Shown here: positions 10,846-24,100 of the stretch, one piece after another
Layout of the letters: each line of letters starts with the position of its first letter
Position numbering within the stretch: position 1 is the stretch's first letter
Assembly: GCA_024734495.1 (NCBI GenBank)
Contig: JALMQS010000128.1
Span: forward strand, 22,111,809 to 22,175,808
Direction: 5' to 3'
Length of the DNA: 64,000 bases
DNA from: Forficula auricularia
Taxonomy: Eukaryota; Arthropoda; Insecta; Dermaptera; Forficulidae
Notes under the pieces: model-generated
What the model saw: only the letters and a program-made list of their open reading frames with translations
What the model was told of the DNA's origin: nothing
The model's database searches: none
Translations under genes and position numbers: made by a program

Positions 10846-13800
10846 CTTTAAATAAAAAGGAGCCTCATACATTATAGATACATTTTTTAGAATCATTTGT
10901 ATAGATACAGGAGTCTTTAAAGGTATAGAATAAAAGAGAAGCGATCTACCAGCTACATCCTAGTCTTGAGACTAAGAATGGTGTCAGAGAAAAGAAAATA
11001 TACATTTGAGCATGCTCAATTAAATAATTATTGAATAATAAAATAGTTTTAATTATTTTTTAAATTATTTAATTAATGTAATAACAACTAATGAGTAACA
11101 AGCTGGGATCGAATCGACAATCTATTTAGTATAGGCTACAAATGTATATCTCAACAGATTATCGCGGATCGGTATCCGGATACCAGGGGCCAACAGGAGT
11201 GTAATTTCATTGCCAAAAAATCGATTTTCATCTACTATTTGTGAACAAAAAATTTTGTCGAACACAAGAGTAGGTGAAATTAAAGAAATCAGTAAACAGC
11301 AGTAGAATAGAATTTCATTTCACGAATTATCGTTTCTTTTCACATAGTTTTTTGAACAATTTTTCCTACTCGAGTTTTCAGGTATATGAATATATTTTTT
11401 TTATATTGTATAATTAGAGCTCGCAATGAAGCAATTATTACAGTGAGCCAATTCCACCTTTGAAGTCATCATTGAATTTCTTAAAAATTTTAAAATTTGT
11501 ATCCGGATACCAGGAGTGAACAGGAGTGTACTTTCCTTCCCGCCAAATCAATTTTCATCGATCTCAAGAGTAGGTGAATAGAAAGAAATCAGTAAGCAGC
11601 AGTTGAATCGCGTTTCATTTCACGAATCACCGTTTCTTTTCATATGGTTTTTTGAACAATTTTTCCTACTCGAGTTTTCGGATAGATAGATGAATATATT
11701 GTTTTATTATAATTTATTTATTTTGATATAATTTGAGCTCGCATTGAAGCAATTATTAGAGAGAACCAATTCCACCCTTGAAATTAAGCGAAAATCATTG
11801 AGTTTCTTAAAATTTTTAAAATTTGTATCCGGATACCAGGAGCGAGCGATCGGGAGTGTAATTTCGTTCCCGCCAAATCAATTCAATCAACAAAAATTTT
11901 GTCGATCTCTAGTAGGTGAATAGAAAGAAATCAGCAAGCTGCAGTAGAATCGAGTTTCATTTCACGAATCACAGTTTCTTTTCATATGGTTTTTTGAACA
12001 ATTTTTCCTACTCGAGTTTTCGAATAGATCATTGAATATATTTTTTTAATCTGTATAATTTGAGCTCGCAATGAAGCAATTATTACAGCGAACCAATTCC
12101 ACCCTTGAAATTAAGCGAAAATCATTGAGTTTCTTAAAATTTTTAAAATTTGTATCCGGATACCAGGAGCGAACAGGAGTGTAATTTCCTTCCCGCCAAA
12201 ACAATTTTCATCGACTTTTTGTGATCAAAAATTTTGTCGGTCTCAAGAGTAAATAAATAGAAAGAAATCAGTAAGCAGCAGTTGAATCGCGTTTCATTTC
12301 ACGAATCACCGTTTCTTTTCATATGGTTTTTTGAACAATTTTTCCTACTCGAGTTTTCGGATAGATAGATGAATATATTGTTTTATTATAATTTATTTAT
12401 TTTGATATAATTTGAGCTCGCATTGAAGCAATTATTAGAGAGAACCAATTCCACCCTTGAAATTAAGCGAAAATCATTGAGTTTCTTAAAATTTTTAAAA
12501 TTTGTATCCGGATACCAGGAGCGAGCGATCGGGAGTGTAATTTCGTTCCCGCCAAATCAATTCAATCAACAAAAATTTTGTCGATCTCTAGTAGGTGAAT
12601 AGAAAGAAATCAGCAAGCTGCAGTAGAATCGAGTTTCATTTCACGAATCACAGTTTCTTTTCATATGGTTTTTTGAACAATTTTTCCTACTCGAGTTTTC
12701 GAATAGATCATTGAATATATTTTTTTAATCTGTATAATTTGAGCTCGCAATGAAGCAATTATTACAGCGAGCCAATTGCACCCTTGAAATCATGCGTAAA
12801 TCATTGATTTTCTTAAAAAAATTTAAATTTGTATCCGGATACCAGGAGCGAACAGGAGTGTAATTTCCTTAGCAGTATGCAGCAGTAGAATCGAGTTTCA
12901 TTTCATCAGGAATAAAAGGAAATTTTCAGAAAATAGAAAATATAGTGCTTAAATTATTTAGGTTTATAGGACTAATGAAAGATAAAAGGAGAATTTATTA
13001 AAGTGTTGAACTTACCCAATAAACTCCAACCAAATGCGATTGGCCAACCACCAGCCAATGGAGCACCAATCAACGTAGCATTAACAAGAAAAGAGCCTAT
13101 CGCAATGAAGAAAATTAACCAAGAATTTGAGTGTCGAATTTGTTGATGCGATTGTCTGGACCAAGTTGCAGCGATAAAGGAAGCAATACTGATACTGATG
13201 GAAATGACAAATGCTATAGTTGGCCAGATGGTGAAGGAGCTGACAGTTGCTGAGGCGACGAAGGCTCCTGCCCCTGCGACAGCAAGGGAACTCAGGCCTA
13301 GAAGTCGGAGAATATTACTTCGGCGACGAGAGGCAGCTGCGAGGTTTTGCCATGAGACTGAGGTCGTTCTCGAAGGCGGAAGAATCTGTTAAGCCATACA
13401 ATGTAGTCGCAGTACCATCTCAGTTATGACTACTTATGGGGAGGTGTATTTAGCAGTGTCGGATTTACGCTTACGCCCGTGAGGCCAGTGCCTTAGGGCT
13501 GCAAAATTTTATAGGAGATTAAAATTAAAGGTTGCAAAATTCAAAAATCGATTTGGCTTAGTTTTTTGCTCTGATTGTATGAACAAATTTCAGTAAGGTA
13601 CACCCTGGAGAAAATTAGCGAAACGTGTACTTAATAAAGAAAATTTTATAAAATTTGAAATTTGAAGATAAATCAATGTTTAAGGGAGTTATTAAAATTA
13701 ATAAAAGTAAGATTAAAAATAATATTTTAACAAATTAATCACGAAACGAAAAAATAAGAGTCATCGCTTTAAATCGAATAAATAATTAGTAGGGATTGTG

Positions 13801-15025
13801 GTGTTGGTGCAAGGTGAAACATCTTTAATAAAGATAAGAGTAAATAAATTTTATATTTAATATGGATTTACTATAATATGGATTTACTATAACTCATAGT
13901 AAATATTAAATATAATATTTATTCACTCTTATCTTTATTAAATCGAATTACAGTAAAACCTCGTTTATCCAGCCCTCATTTATCCGGATTTATCGGATTT
14001 GTAGACATTTTAATTTTTTTAAATATTCACATAGATTATAATTTTTAATTCTGATAGCAAGAATGTAAAATTCACAAAAAATTACATTTTTTTTTCTTTA
14101 AATAATTGGCTTATTATAATTCTATGTAATTTTGATATAAACATGTTTTTTTATCGTAATAAATTCAAATTCACTTATTAGAGGATTTGTTTTGCCTCTA
14201 TTAACCATATATCCGAATTTTCCATTATCCGGTTTTCCTTTGGTCCCAGTTAGTCCGGATAAACGAGGTTCTACTGTATAGCTTTTTTTTGTTTCGCTTA
14301 TTTTGTCCATGAGTATTTTTAAAATAATTATTAAATTCTTAAACAAAAAGTTTCTAAAGAATTTTTTTTTAAACACACCATATTATATTTTTAAATTTGA
14401 ATGGTTTTTATTTTTTTAATAGATTATAGAAAGTAAGTTTTGTTTGTACTTTAATCCCAAAAATATTTAAGATTTCCCGGTTAAGGTGTATATATATTAA
14501 TTTTCCATATTTAATTCTTATTTTTTATTTATAGTGAGATTAGTCTCACTTTATGTAGGGCGCCCCGAAATAAATTCTAAATTTTTTTTCCAATTTTGAA
14601 TGAAAATGAGGTAAATTCACAGATATTGAAAATCTTTTTGGTAATAGTTTAGAAGTATGTCTATTACAACATGATTATATATGTTTAATTGTTTATTAAA
14701 TAAATATTATAAATGAAATTCCTAATCATTATAATATTATATTGGAAAGAAAATTTCTTTTCTGAAAAATTAGTACTCTTTCTAAATTTTGAAGTTTTTC
14801 ATTTTGGAGCTTATACGATAATTTATTACAATTTAACGCTTTTTCAATACTTTTTTATAGAAGTTTAATTTTTGCAAAGTTTCACCTTCCGTTACCAAAA
14901 TTATGAAAATAAATATATAAATAATAAGACGGCTAAGTGCGAGTCGGACCACCGTATGTCGAGAGTTCAGTACCCGTCTATAAGTCGGAAAATACTTGAA
15001 ATATGGAATTCGTGTTTATTTATAT

Positions 15026-15105
<80 letters not shown>

Positions 15106-18100
15106 TGATGATAAGTGGGAGAATGAGAAAATTTAAGATATTTTTTATATTTTAAGATAAACTCCTAGTTTTCATATTAAACTCGCCCTTTACATATTTA
15201 CCTTGTTGATTTCATATTTAATTAACTGTTTTAATACTTAACTCACAGTTTAAATATTTAACTCTCAGTTTTCTTAGTTAACTCCACGTTTGCCTAATTA
15301 ACTTGCTGTTTAAATACTTACCATGTTGATTTCATATTTAATTAACTGTTTTCATAGTTAATTCAAGGTTTAAATACTTAACTCACGATTTAAATATTTA
15401 ACTCTCAGTTTTCATAGTTAACTATTCGTTTTCCTAATTACCTTCCTGTTTACATACTTACATTGATGATTTCATATTTAATTAGCTGTTTTCATGCTTA
15501 ACTTAAGGTTTAAATACTTAACTTGCGATTTAAATATTTAACTCTCAGTTTTCTTAGTTAACTCCTCGTTTTCCTAATTAGCTTGCTGTTTACATAATTA
15601 CCTTGTTGATTTTATATTTATTTAGCTGTTTTCATGCTTAACTCAAGGTTTAAATACTTAACCCACGGTTTAAATATTTAACTCTCAGTTTTCTTAGTTA
15701 ACTTCTCGTTTTCCTAATTAACTTGCTGTTTACATACTTACCTTGTTGATTTCATATTTAATTAGCTGTTTTCACACTGATTTCTATTGTTGCTAAGTAA
15801 TTGATGTGGAGGAGAATTGGGCACATCTACTACTTTTACCTTTTTGATGTGTATTTTTCTAAACCCGTGTTACCCAGAGTATCTGTGATGTCACGAATAA
15901 CATCGCAAATAACTATGTCCAGTATTTTCTTTAGCTAAACTTCCCAAGATTAGAATTTTAACCTGTTTTCTTGTGATCTTTCAAAACTACTTAGGCATAT
16001 GAGTAAATCCAACTTCTTTTGCATTTTTTTTACCTAAAAGTTTGAAAATATAACTTTATCGCACCCCAACAATAATAATATAGTTTTGTGTCTCAAATAT
16101 CTATAGTCCAATTTCTATTAATGGTCATGAATTAAAAAATATTTTTCAATTTCTTATGATTTTCCCATTCAGGTGTGACAATCAAGGGGACGGAATTGAT
16201 ATTAGAGAATTTTAATTTGGTAATATAGGCAGAGACTGGCTTAAAAATATAAAAGGTTACAATTTTGGTTACAATTCACTAAAAGTAAAACAACACTAGA
16301 AAGTTTTTTTAAATAAATATTTTTTTATGACTTGTTATCGCAGGGACGGAAATGACACTTATGAACGACATAATTAATCACTATACCTTTATGAAGTCAT
16401 TTTTCTATCTTACCATATGACAACACAATATAACAATAATATGATAATAGTTTCTCTCTTGACCACTGCAGTGATGGAGTGAGTCAAGTTAAATACTAAA
16501 ACTATATTGGTTTTCAGATTTATTGAAGACATAGGGATTAACGAATGAGAAATCAGATGCAATTGTGACGCTTACATTTTCAATTTCATTTTTACCAGTC
16601 CTTTACCAAAAAATAATTTATTAATCGGATTTGTCATTATTTTAATTTAACCTGATTGATAATTGAATTTAAATAAATAAATTAGAGTTTTGCAGGTAAT
16701 CTAAAATATTTCTATAAAAATCAATAGATACTCATTATTTTAAATATTATTATACTATACAAATAATTTATATAGGTATTTGTTAAATTTCAAAGAAGAA
16801 AATATGACCGGATTTTATTTCGGTTAGGGCAAAAAAAAAAAGATTTATTTTGAACGTTTTGTTCAGTTACTTTCCCTCTCTCTCCAACTATTGATTTATA
16901 TGGCTTCACATGAATTTATATATATATAAAAGTTTTTCCAACTAATGTAGCCTATAAATTCCCATAACTCCTTCTGTACGTAAACTTTACCCATACTATT
17001 TTTTACATGTATTTAAAAACCAATAAAAATTACTCCCTTGAGGCGAAACTGGAAATACCAATTATTTTAAGCGAAAGCCCGTTATCACACCACCCTTTTA
17101 TTTATTTTATCTAGCTAAAGAATTTTTTTTAAGTTTGCTTGAGTAATCTTTATTGAATAATATAATTTAATTTTCTCCCATAATGGTTATTGATTTCTTT
17201 TTCTATAAGTTTTCATCCTCTAAATTGGCTTAAGCTTGTTCGACTGAAAATAATTGAATTATGGCCATTATCGATTGGAGGGTGAATAGAAGGTGGGGAT
17301 TTTTCTTACATGAACTCGTTGACGATATTCGGCCACAAACGCATCAATGTCGGTTTCGGAAGAACTCGGCTCATCTTCAAATTCCAATTCTTCGTCCTAT
17401 GAAATAGAAAACTTCTTAGGCCATTTATTGTTTAAATAGCGTTTCACCCGAGGGGTGATCCGCGATTGGAAGTAGGTGTACACCACTTTGGAAGTATTTT
17501 GGAAGTGCTTGGAAATGTTTGGAAGTACTTGGAAATATTTGAAATTACTTGGAAATATTTAGAAGTATTTGGAAATATTTGGAAGTACAAGTGGAAGTAG
17601 GTGTACAGCATATTAGGCCGCGGTTCACCCCTCGGTTTCACATTTGTTCCTTAAAGACCTTGATATTAATAGGGTGGCCAGAAATTGAAAATATTGTTTT
17701 AAACAATTTTTCTTTAGCATGAAATTTTTTTCTAATAGTTAACCAAAAATCACATAAGATTACACTATGAAGTATACTCTTCTAGGCTAGGCACAGGGGA
17801 TTGATAAATGATTTTGACTGTGCTTGTACCCAGTATACTATATATCAGATACTCTCTATATCAGGGGTTCCCAAACTTTTCCGAGTCGCGGCGCCTTTTT
17901 TCAATTAAAATTTTCCCATGGCGCCCTACCCAAGTAAAAGTAAAGGTACATGTATCAAAACAAATAGCGTATCGGTCTCTCTAAATACTTATATTGGTAT
18001 TGATAAAAATATCTTGAAAATTAATCATTCATTTTTCTATGAAAATCAAAAATTCAGACCCCAGGGGGAATCTTTATATATGTTAGGCTCAAAGTCAGAA

Positions 18101-21100
18101 AACGCTCACTCAGCGAAAAAACGGCCACAACGCGTTGTGGATAACTCAAAACGGCGACAACACGAAATTGCGTCGTGGCTCTCTTGATATTTGACCACAA
18201 CGTTGTGGTTATTATTAAATGCCACAATGTGTTCTCAACGTTATCTGATGCACGACGGACCTGGGCTAAGGGCTTTACTTCAGATCGAGTTTACTCAGGA
18301 TTGAATCTTGGATTAAGGCCCCTGCACTGTTTTATTAGTCAAGGATCTATTTCAATCCATTCAACATTATAAACAAAACCATAAGAAATTACCCCTTACG
18401 TTTAGACAACCGCCAATCCATTAGATGGACCTATTAATCGTACAAATCTACTCTTATTAAACGAGCAAAAATTGTATATTTATTTGTTTGTATATATATA
18501 TTTGTTTGTTTGTATATATATGTGTTTATATATTTGTATCTTAGTTCTATTTTGAAAACGGCTTTACCGATTTTGATGAAATTCACGGGTTAGTGGGTTT
18601 TTGGGGTGACAATTCGATCTGTCACGGTCTCATCTTCGACAAAATTGTTTTTGATGAGTTTTTTCGTAACCAAATTAATTATTCTCAGGTAGAGAAATCC
18701 CATTCTTAGGGTTTTAAAAAAAGTTTCCTTTTTCCTTTTATACCCAGGCAGACAATGGGTTGTTTGTTTCATTGTTCTAAAAGGCCTTGAAGAAGTATTG
18801 TGATTGTGGATTTTAACATATTTTGTTCTCCCTAAACGTTAGAAATATTAATAAACGTTTTATAATTGTTTTTATAAAGAACTTTATTTATTTAATAGAA
18901 TAAAAAATAATCAAGAATTTATTTAAAAATATATTTCGCATAAGCAGGTCTCAAATTTTCTGAAAAAACAACACATTTTGATAGGTTTTATTTATTAATT
19001 GGATGAATAAAAATGAATCATATGGTTGAATCAAAACAGGTGCAGAAAGTGGGGCGCAGTGGTGGGGAATCCGGGGGTAGGGAGAGGTTTCTGGGGTGGG
19101 GTCGAGCGGGGTGGAAGTGGGGGTGAGGGCTACATTGGGCGACTATTATATATTTTTGTATTTTTTAATTTGAAAGCGGCTCTCAAATAATAATCGACCT
19201 TTTTATCAGAATTTTAAATTGAAAATAATATTAAAATAAAGCTTTTAACTGAAGGAAGAAGTTACCGAGCATCGCTCGGTGCCTCCAGGTATTTAATATT
19301 AAGACAACAATAGTATTTTTTAATAGTAGATTCCATATAGATTTAGTATATGAGTATAATTTCGATGGAATAACTCGGAAAAAAAATGTTTTTTTAACCC
19401 TCTCTAAAAAGCGACATTGGTTCAAAGGGCACCTTGAATGAGAATTTATAGAAAAAAATATTAATTTAAAAAAAAAAATAAACTTATTTTAAATAGTAGA
19501 ATTTATATAGATTTAAATGTGTATAATTTCGATGGAATAATTTAAAAAAAAAATAGTTTTTTAACCATCTCTAAAAAGCGAGATCAGTTCAAGGGGGGAG
19601 GGGGGGCTTATCAACTTGGTTGAGAATTTAAGGAAAAAATAAACGGATTTTAAATAGATTTAGTAAATGAGTATAATTTCTATGGAATAATTCGAAAAAA
19701 AAACTGGGTTTTTAACCCTCCCTAAAAAGCAACATTGATACAAAGGGGGGCTCCGAGGGGTGATTCGCGATTGGAAGTAGGTGTACACCTCTTTGGAAGT
19801 ATTTTGAAAGTACTTGAAAATATTTGGAAGCACTTGGAAATATTTGAAAGTACTTGGGAATATTTGGAAGTACTTGGAAATATTTGGAAGTACAAGTGGA
19901 AGTAGGTACAGCATACTAGGTCGCGGTTCATTCCTCGAGGGACCCTTATCAACTTGATTGAGAATTTATAGAAAAAAAATATTAATTTTCAAAAAAATAA
20001 ACGTATTTTAAATAGTAGAATTTAATAAAGATAAGAGTAAATAAATATTATATTTAATATTCATTTACTATGAGTTAGGGATTCTTGGTCACTTGTTTCA
20101 TTTTAAAATTAAAAAATTAAAAGATGTAAAAAATTTTGCAATATATATATTTCGAGCTGTAAGCTCATCTTCAGGAAAGTACAGAATTATAACGGTTATA
20201 ATTCTGTACTCCCTACCCCCTTTGTAGGGTTGGCTCTTATCAATTTGGTGGAGAATTTATAGAAAAAATACAATATTAACTTGACTCACCTCTTGGTCTT
20301 CGTCTTCTGTGAGTTCGGAGGCCATGTCCGAGGAGGCCAGGGTGGCCAAAGTGGCTGTGGACGGAGAGTGCACTACACGATCCATTTCTTCTTCTTCCTC
20401 CATTAATTGACTTGGTAACGTGTTCAGTCCTGTTTTTAAATTAGCAACCATTAGGGAAGATCTATTATTCGCTAAAGGATTTTCTACCACTTTATTTCTC
20501 GAAGACGTCGTCGTTACATTCATGGACGGTATTAATGAGGACGAAATTCGTGATCTAGAAAAATATTTTTTTATATATTTTTTTTCACACAAACCACAAT
20601 TTTTTTTTCAATAATAAATATAATTAAAATGATTTTAGGCCAGAGAAACAAAGTTATATTTATGAGGAATAAATTAAATATTGCGCCTTCATAAATTTTT
20701 CAATGGAATATTAATTTATTAGAATTTTATATACATTTAAATATTCTATAAGATATAATATATAATTAATAAAAATATTCTAGTGTGATTTTAATTTAGG
20801 ACATTTTAATAAAAATCCCATGTATTTACTTTTTGGTCAAAATATTCATACCTTAGTCTCACTTTCCCCAATAACATTAATTTTGGTCTGTTCATGGGGT
20901 AGGTAGAATAAGTTTATAATTCAAGTCGATTTTTAACTTGAAAAGCCCTATTGAATATTCTGTTGAAATATTTATAACAGATTGAATCAAAGAAAGTATA
21001 CCAAGTCTCAAATTTTCAAACTAATTATTTTCGAAAAATAGGGGTGACATCAATTCAAAACAAAAATAATTAATAAAAGAGGCAAATTATTCAATTCAAA

Positions 21101-24100
21101 TACAATTTTTTTTTATTGTCACCGGGAACAAAGCCTATTTAGACAGCACATCAGTAAAGTGTTAGTAGGTTTAGTGAGGGAGCCGAGTTTTAGCCGGTCG
21201 AAATTTTATATGCTAGCCAGCCTCGAACCCGGATCTCCCGCTTGAACATCGTCATCAACGATGCTGAAGAGGGGCCAGCGCCTTAGCCACCTCGAACAAC
21301 CCGACTCCCCCAGATACAAATTTATTTGAAATACAATTTTATTAGATCCTTGATGTGGGCCAAATTTTTAGTGTAGTGGGTGATAAAAAAGTTCAGAATC
21401 ACTGCTCCAGCACTGGCTGACTTTCACCAATAAATATTATTGAGTGGATATTGATGAGGCAGTCGAAAATTAAAAAAAATGGAGATAATTTAAACTATCT
21501 TTTTATTCATAAACCGACGTTTCGGAGGCTTATTCCGTCCTTCTTCGGGGTTTGGAAGGTCAGTGAATGCTGACAAATCCTTTGTCTTCGAAACGTCGGT
21601 TTATAAATATAGATTAAATTATCTCTTTTTTTGAATTTTGGACAATCTCATCAATATCCACTCAATTCTCTAATCAATCCGTCTCCAAAAACTACTTCAA
21701 TCTTATAAATATTATTATTTATTGTGAATTTATTTAGAAAATGCTGAAGGAGTATTGATTATTTTTTTTAAATGCAATCTTCGATACAATGTTAAGATAA
21801 ACTCTTTTTATATTATAATAAAAACCGACAGGTTTATTAAGTGAAAACACAATTAGTAATTTATTCCTAATAAATCATTATCAGAACTACTTACTTATCG
21901 ATTAAACGTGGAGGTGGAGGATCTGGAGGACGACTTCGGTCTCTAGTTATAGCCCAAGCTGCACATAAATGTTCTAGTAATGGCCCCAGGGCGACAATTT
22001 GTACTAAAAGTTTTAAAGGGCATAGGCAAGCCGAGATTCCCACGAGGAAACCCACCCCAAAAGCTGAGCCTATAGGAGTGCCCAACGATCCTGTTGACCA
22101 AGACACCAACCATCTAAAAACAGATGATATAAATGTGAACAATTGAAATAGAATTAAAAATATTTGTAAATGAGTATTTACTTGGGTAGCAAATGCCAGT
22201 CATCACCTGCCAAGGCTAAGACGAGTCCATGGGCATGTGGGGTGATGTCGACAAGGGCAATCGCTAAGCCCGAAACGGCAACGATGGCTATTGTTAACCT
22301 TGCCGCCGCTAAATCTCGTAATTCAAGTACTTGGGCAAGAATTACCTGAAAATTATATTAAAATAGAGCAGGGCTTCTTAAACTATAGGTCGCAAAACTG
22401 AATTTTGGGGTCGCGAAAAAATAGGGTAACAATGACAATGATCAATGAAATAAGCTGACGTATTCTGATGTGGCCATCGACTTGACTTTACCATACAACT
22501 TGGCTCTTCACTTATATTTAATATTTAATAAAATTATTTATAATCATGTAGGTGGGGTAGTTTTTGCATTTTTAGACTTCTGGGGCCCCACTGATTATGT
22601 TTACAAAATTTGGTTGAGTTTGGTAAATGGCCAAGATTTTCATTTTCTGATACTAAACTCCCCCCCCACCCACCCCCCATCCCATTTTGGGAGGTTATTT
22701 TTGGAATTTTTAGACTTCTGGTGTTCAACTGATTATGTATACAAAATTTGGTTGAGTTTGCTCAAATGGCCTAGATTTTTAATATTTAACCCCCTCCCCT
22801 TAATTTTGGGTTGATATGACCAAAACTACGTGTTAAAATTGGTTTCGATATTCACACTAGTTTTTGAGATAGCTCGTCCAAAAAAATTTGGTAACGCACA
22901 GACTAACAACCAGACAGACTAACTAACTGACATTATGACAAAACATTTATTATATCTAAAAATTTAATTTTTTTGATGTTCACTTATTAGAGCATTTTTG
23001 TAGACCGAAATGCGATGGTTTTGATCAATTTTTTTAATCAAAACCATACCCTGTATGGTAAAGTAAAAATTATAATCCGCTACGCCCAAAATTAATGTTT
23101 AGATGCATAAATATCTGTAATTGAATTTCCAATAATTTGTGAAATTGAAATTTTGTATTAGAAATATTTATTTAATTATGTGAACGAGCATTATCAGCAT
23201 TGGCGATTATAAAATCTAATTACAAATAAAATTTTGAAAAATATTGAAGATGATGAACTCTTGTTTAAATATTTAATAAGAAACAAGCAGATCAACGGGA
23301 TTTCATTATAAGAGAATTAATAATTGTAATTATTTAGTTTTAAAATATGATACAATAATTATTATAATTTGTATACTATAAAAAAATTTGCTTCACTAAA
23401 AATTTATTTATGGTTTTCTAGTAAAAATGATAGTTTATACCAGTAGTTCCCAAAATTTGTATCATTTCACAATTTTTGCAGGGGTTCATGAATTTAATTT
23501 TTAGGAGAGATATAAAAATAAATATTATATTCGAGCTCTGTATAAAATATACTATAAGAATAAATTAAAATTTCTTTAACAATGAAAGTTTATTTTCTTA
23601 AGAAAATTCCAAGATGAGAGGTAAGGGGGACCATTACCATCACTTGGCCTTATTTGGAAGTAGTTCAAAAGTTTAATTTTTAAGAGATATATAATAATAA
23701 ATATTATATTCGAGCTATGTATAAAATATACTATGAGAATAAATTAAAATTTCTTTACAAATGAAACCTTATTTTCTTAAAAAAAATTCCAAGATGAGAG
23801 GTAAGGGGGACCATTTCCATCACTAGGCCTTTTTTGGAGTAGTTCAAAAGTTTAATTTTTAAGAGATATATAAAAATAAATATTATATTCGAGCTCTGTA
23901 TAATATATAATATAAGAATAAATTAAAATTTCTTTAAAAATGAAAGTTTAGTTTCTTAAAAAAATTCCTAGATGAGAGGTAAGGGGGGACCATTACCATC
24001 TCTTGGCCTTTTTGGAGTAGTTCAAAAGTTTAATTTTTAAGAGATATATAAAAATAAATATTATATTCGAGCTCTGTATAATATATACTATAAGAATAAA

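Noticed and set aside
13198..13429. Two plus-strand open frames opposite exon H
   Set aside because: They are shadows; the minus-strand frame has proper splice sites and membrane helices.
20420..20614. A plus-strand open frame opposite transporter exon F
   Set aside because: It is a shadow of the spliced minus-strand exon.
22470..22814. A 114-residue hydrophobic open frame
   Set aside because: It lies wholly in a dispersed repeat that recurs at 38 kb, where the same bases give other broken frames.
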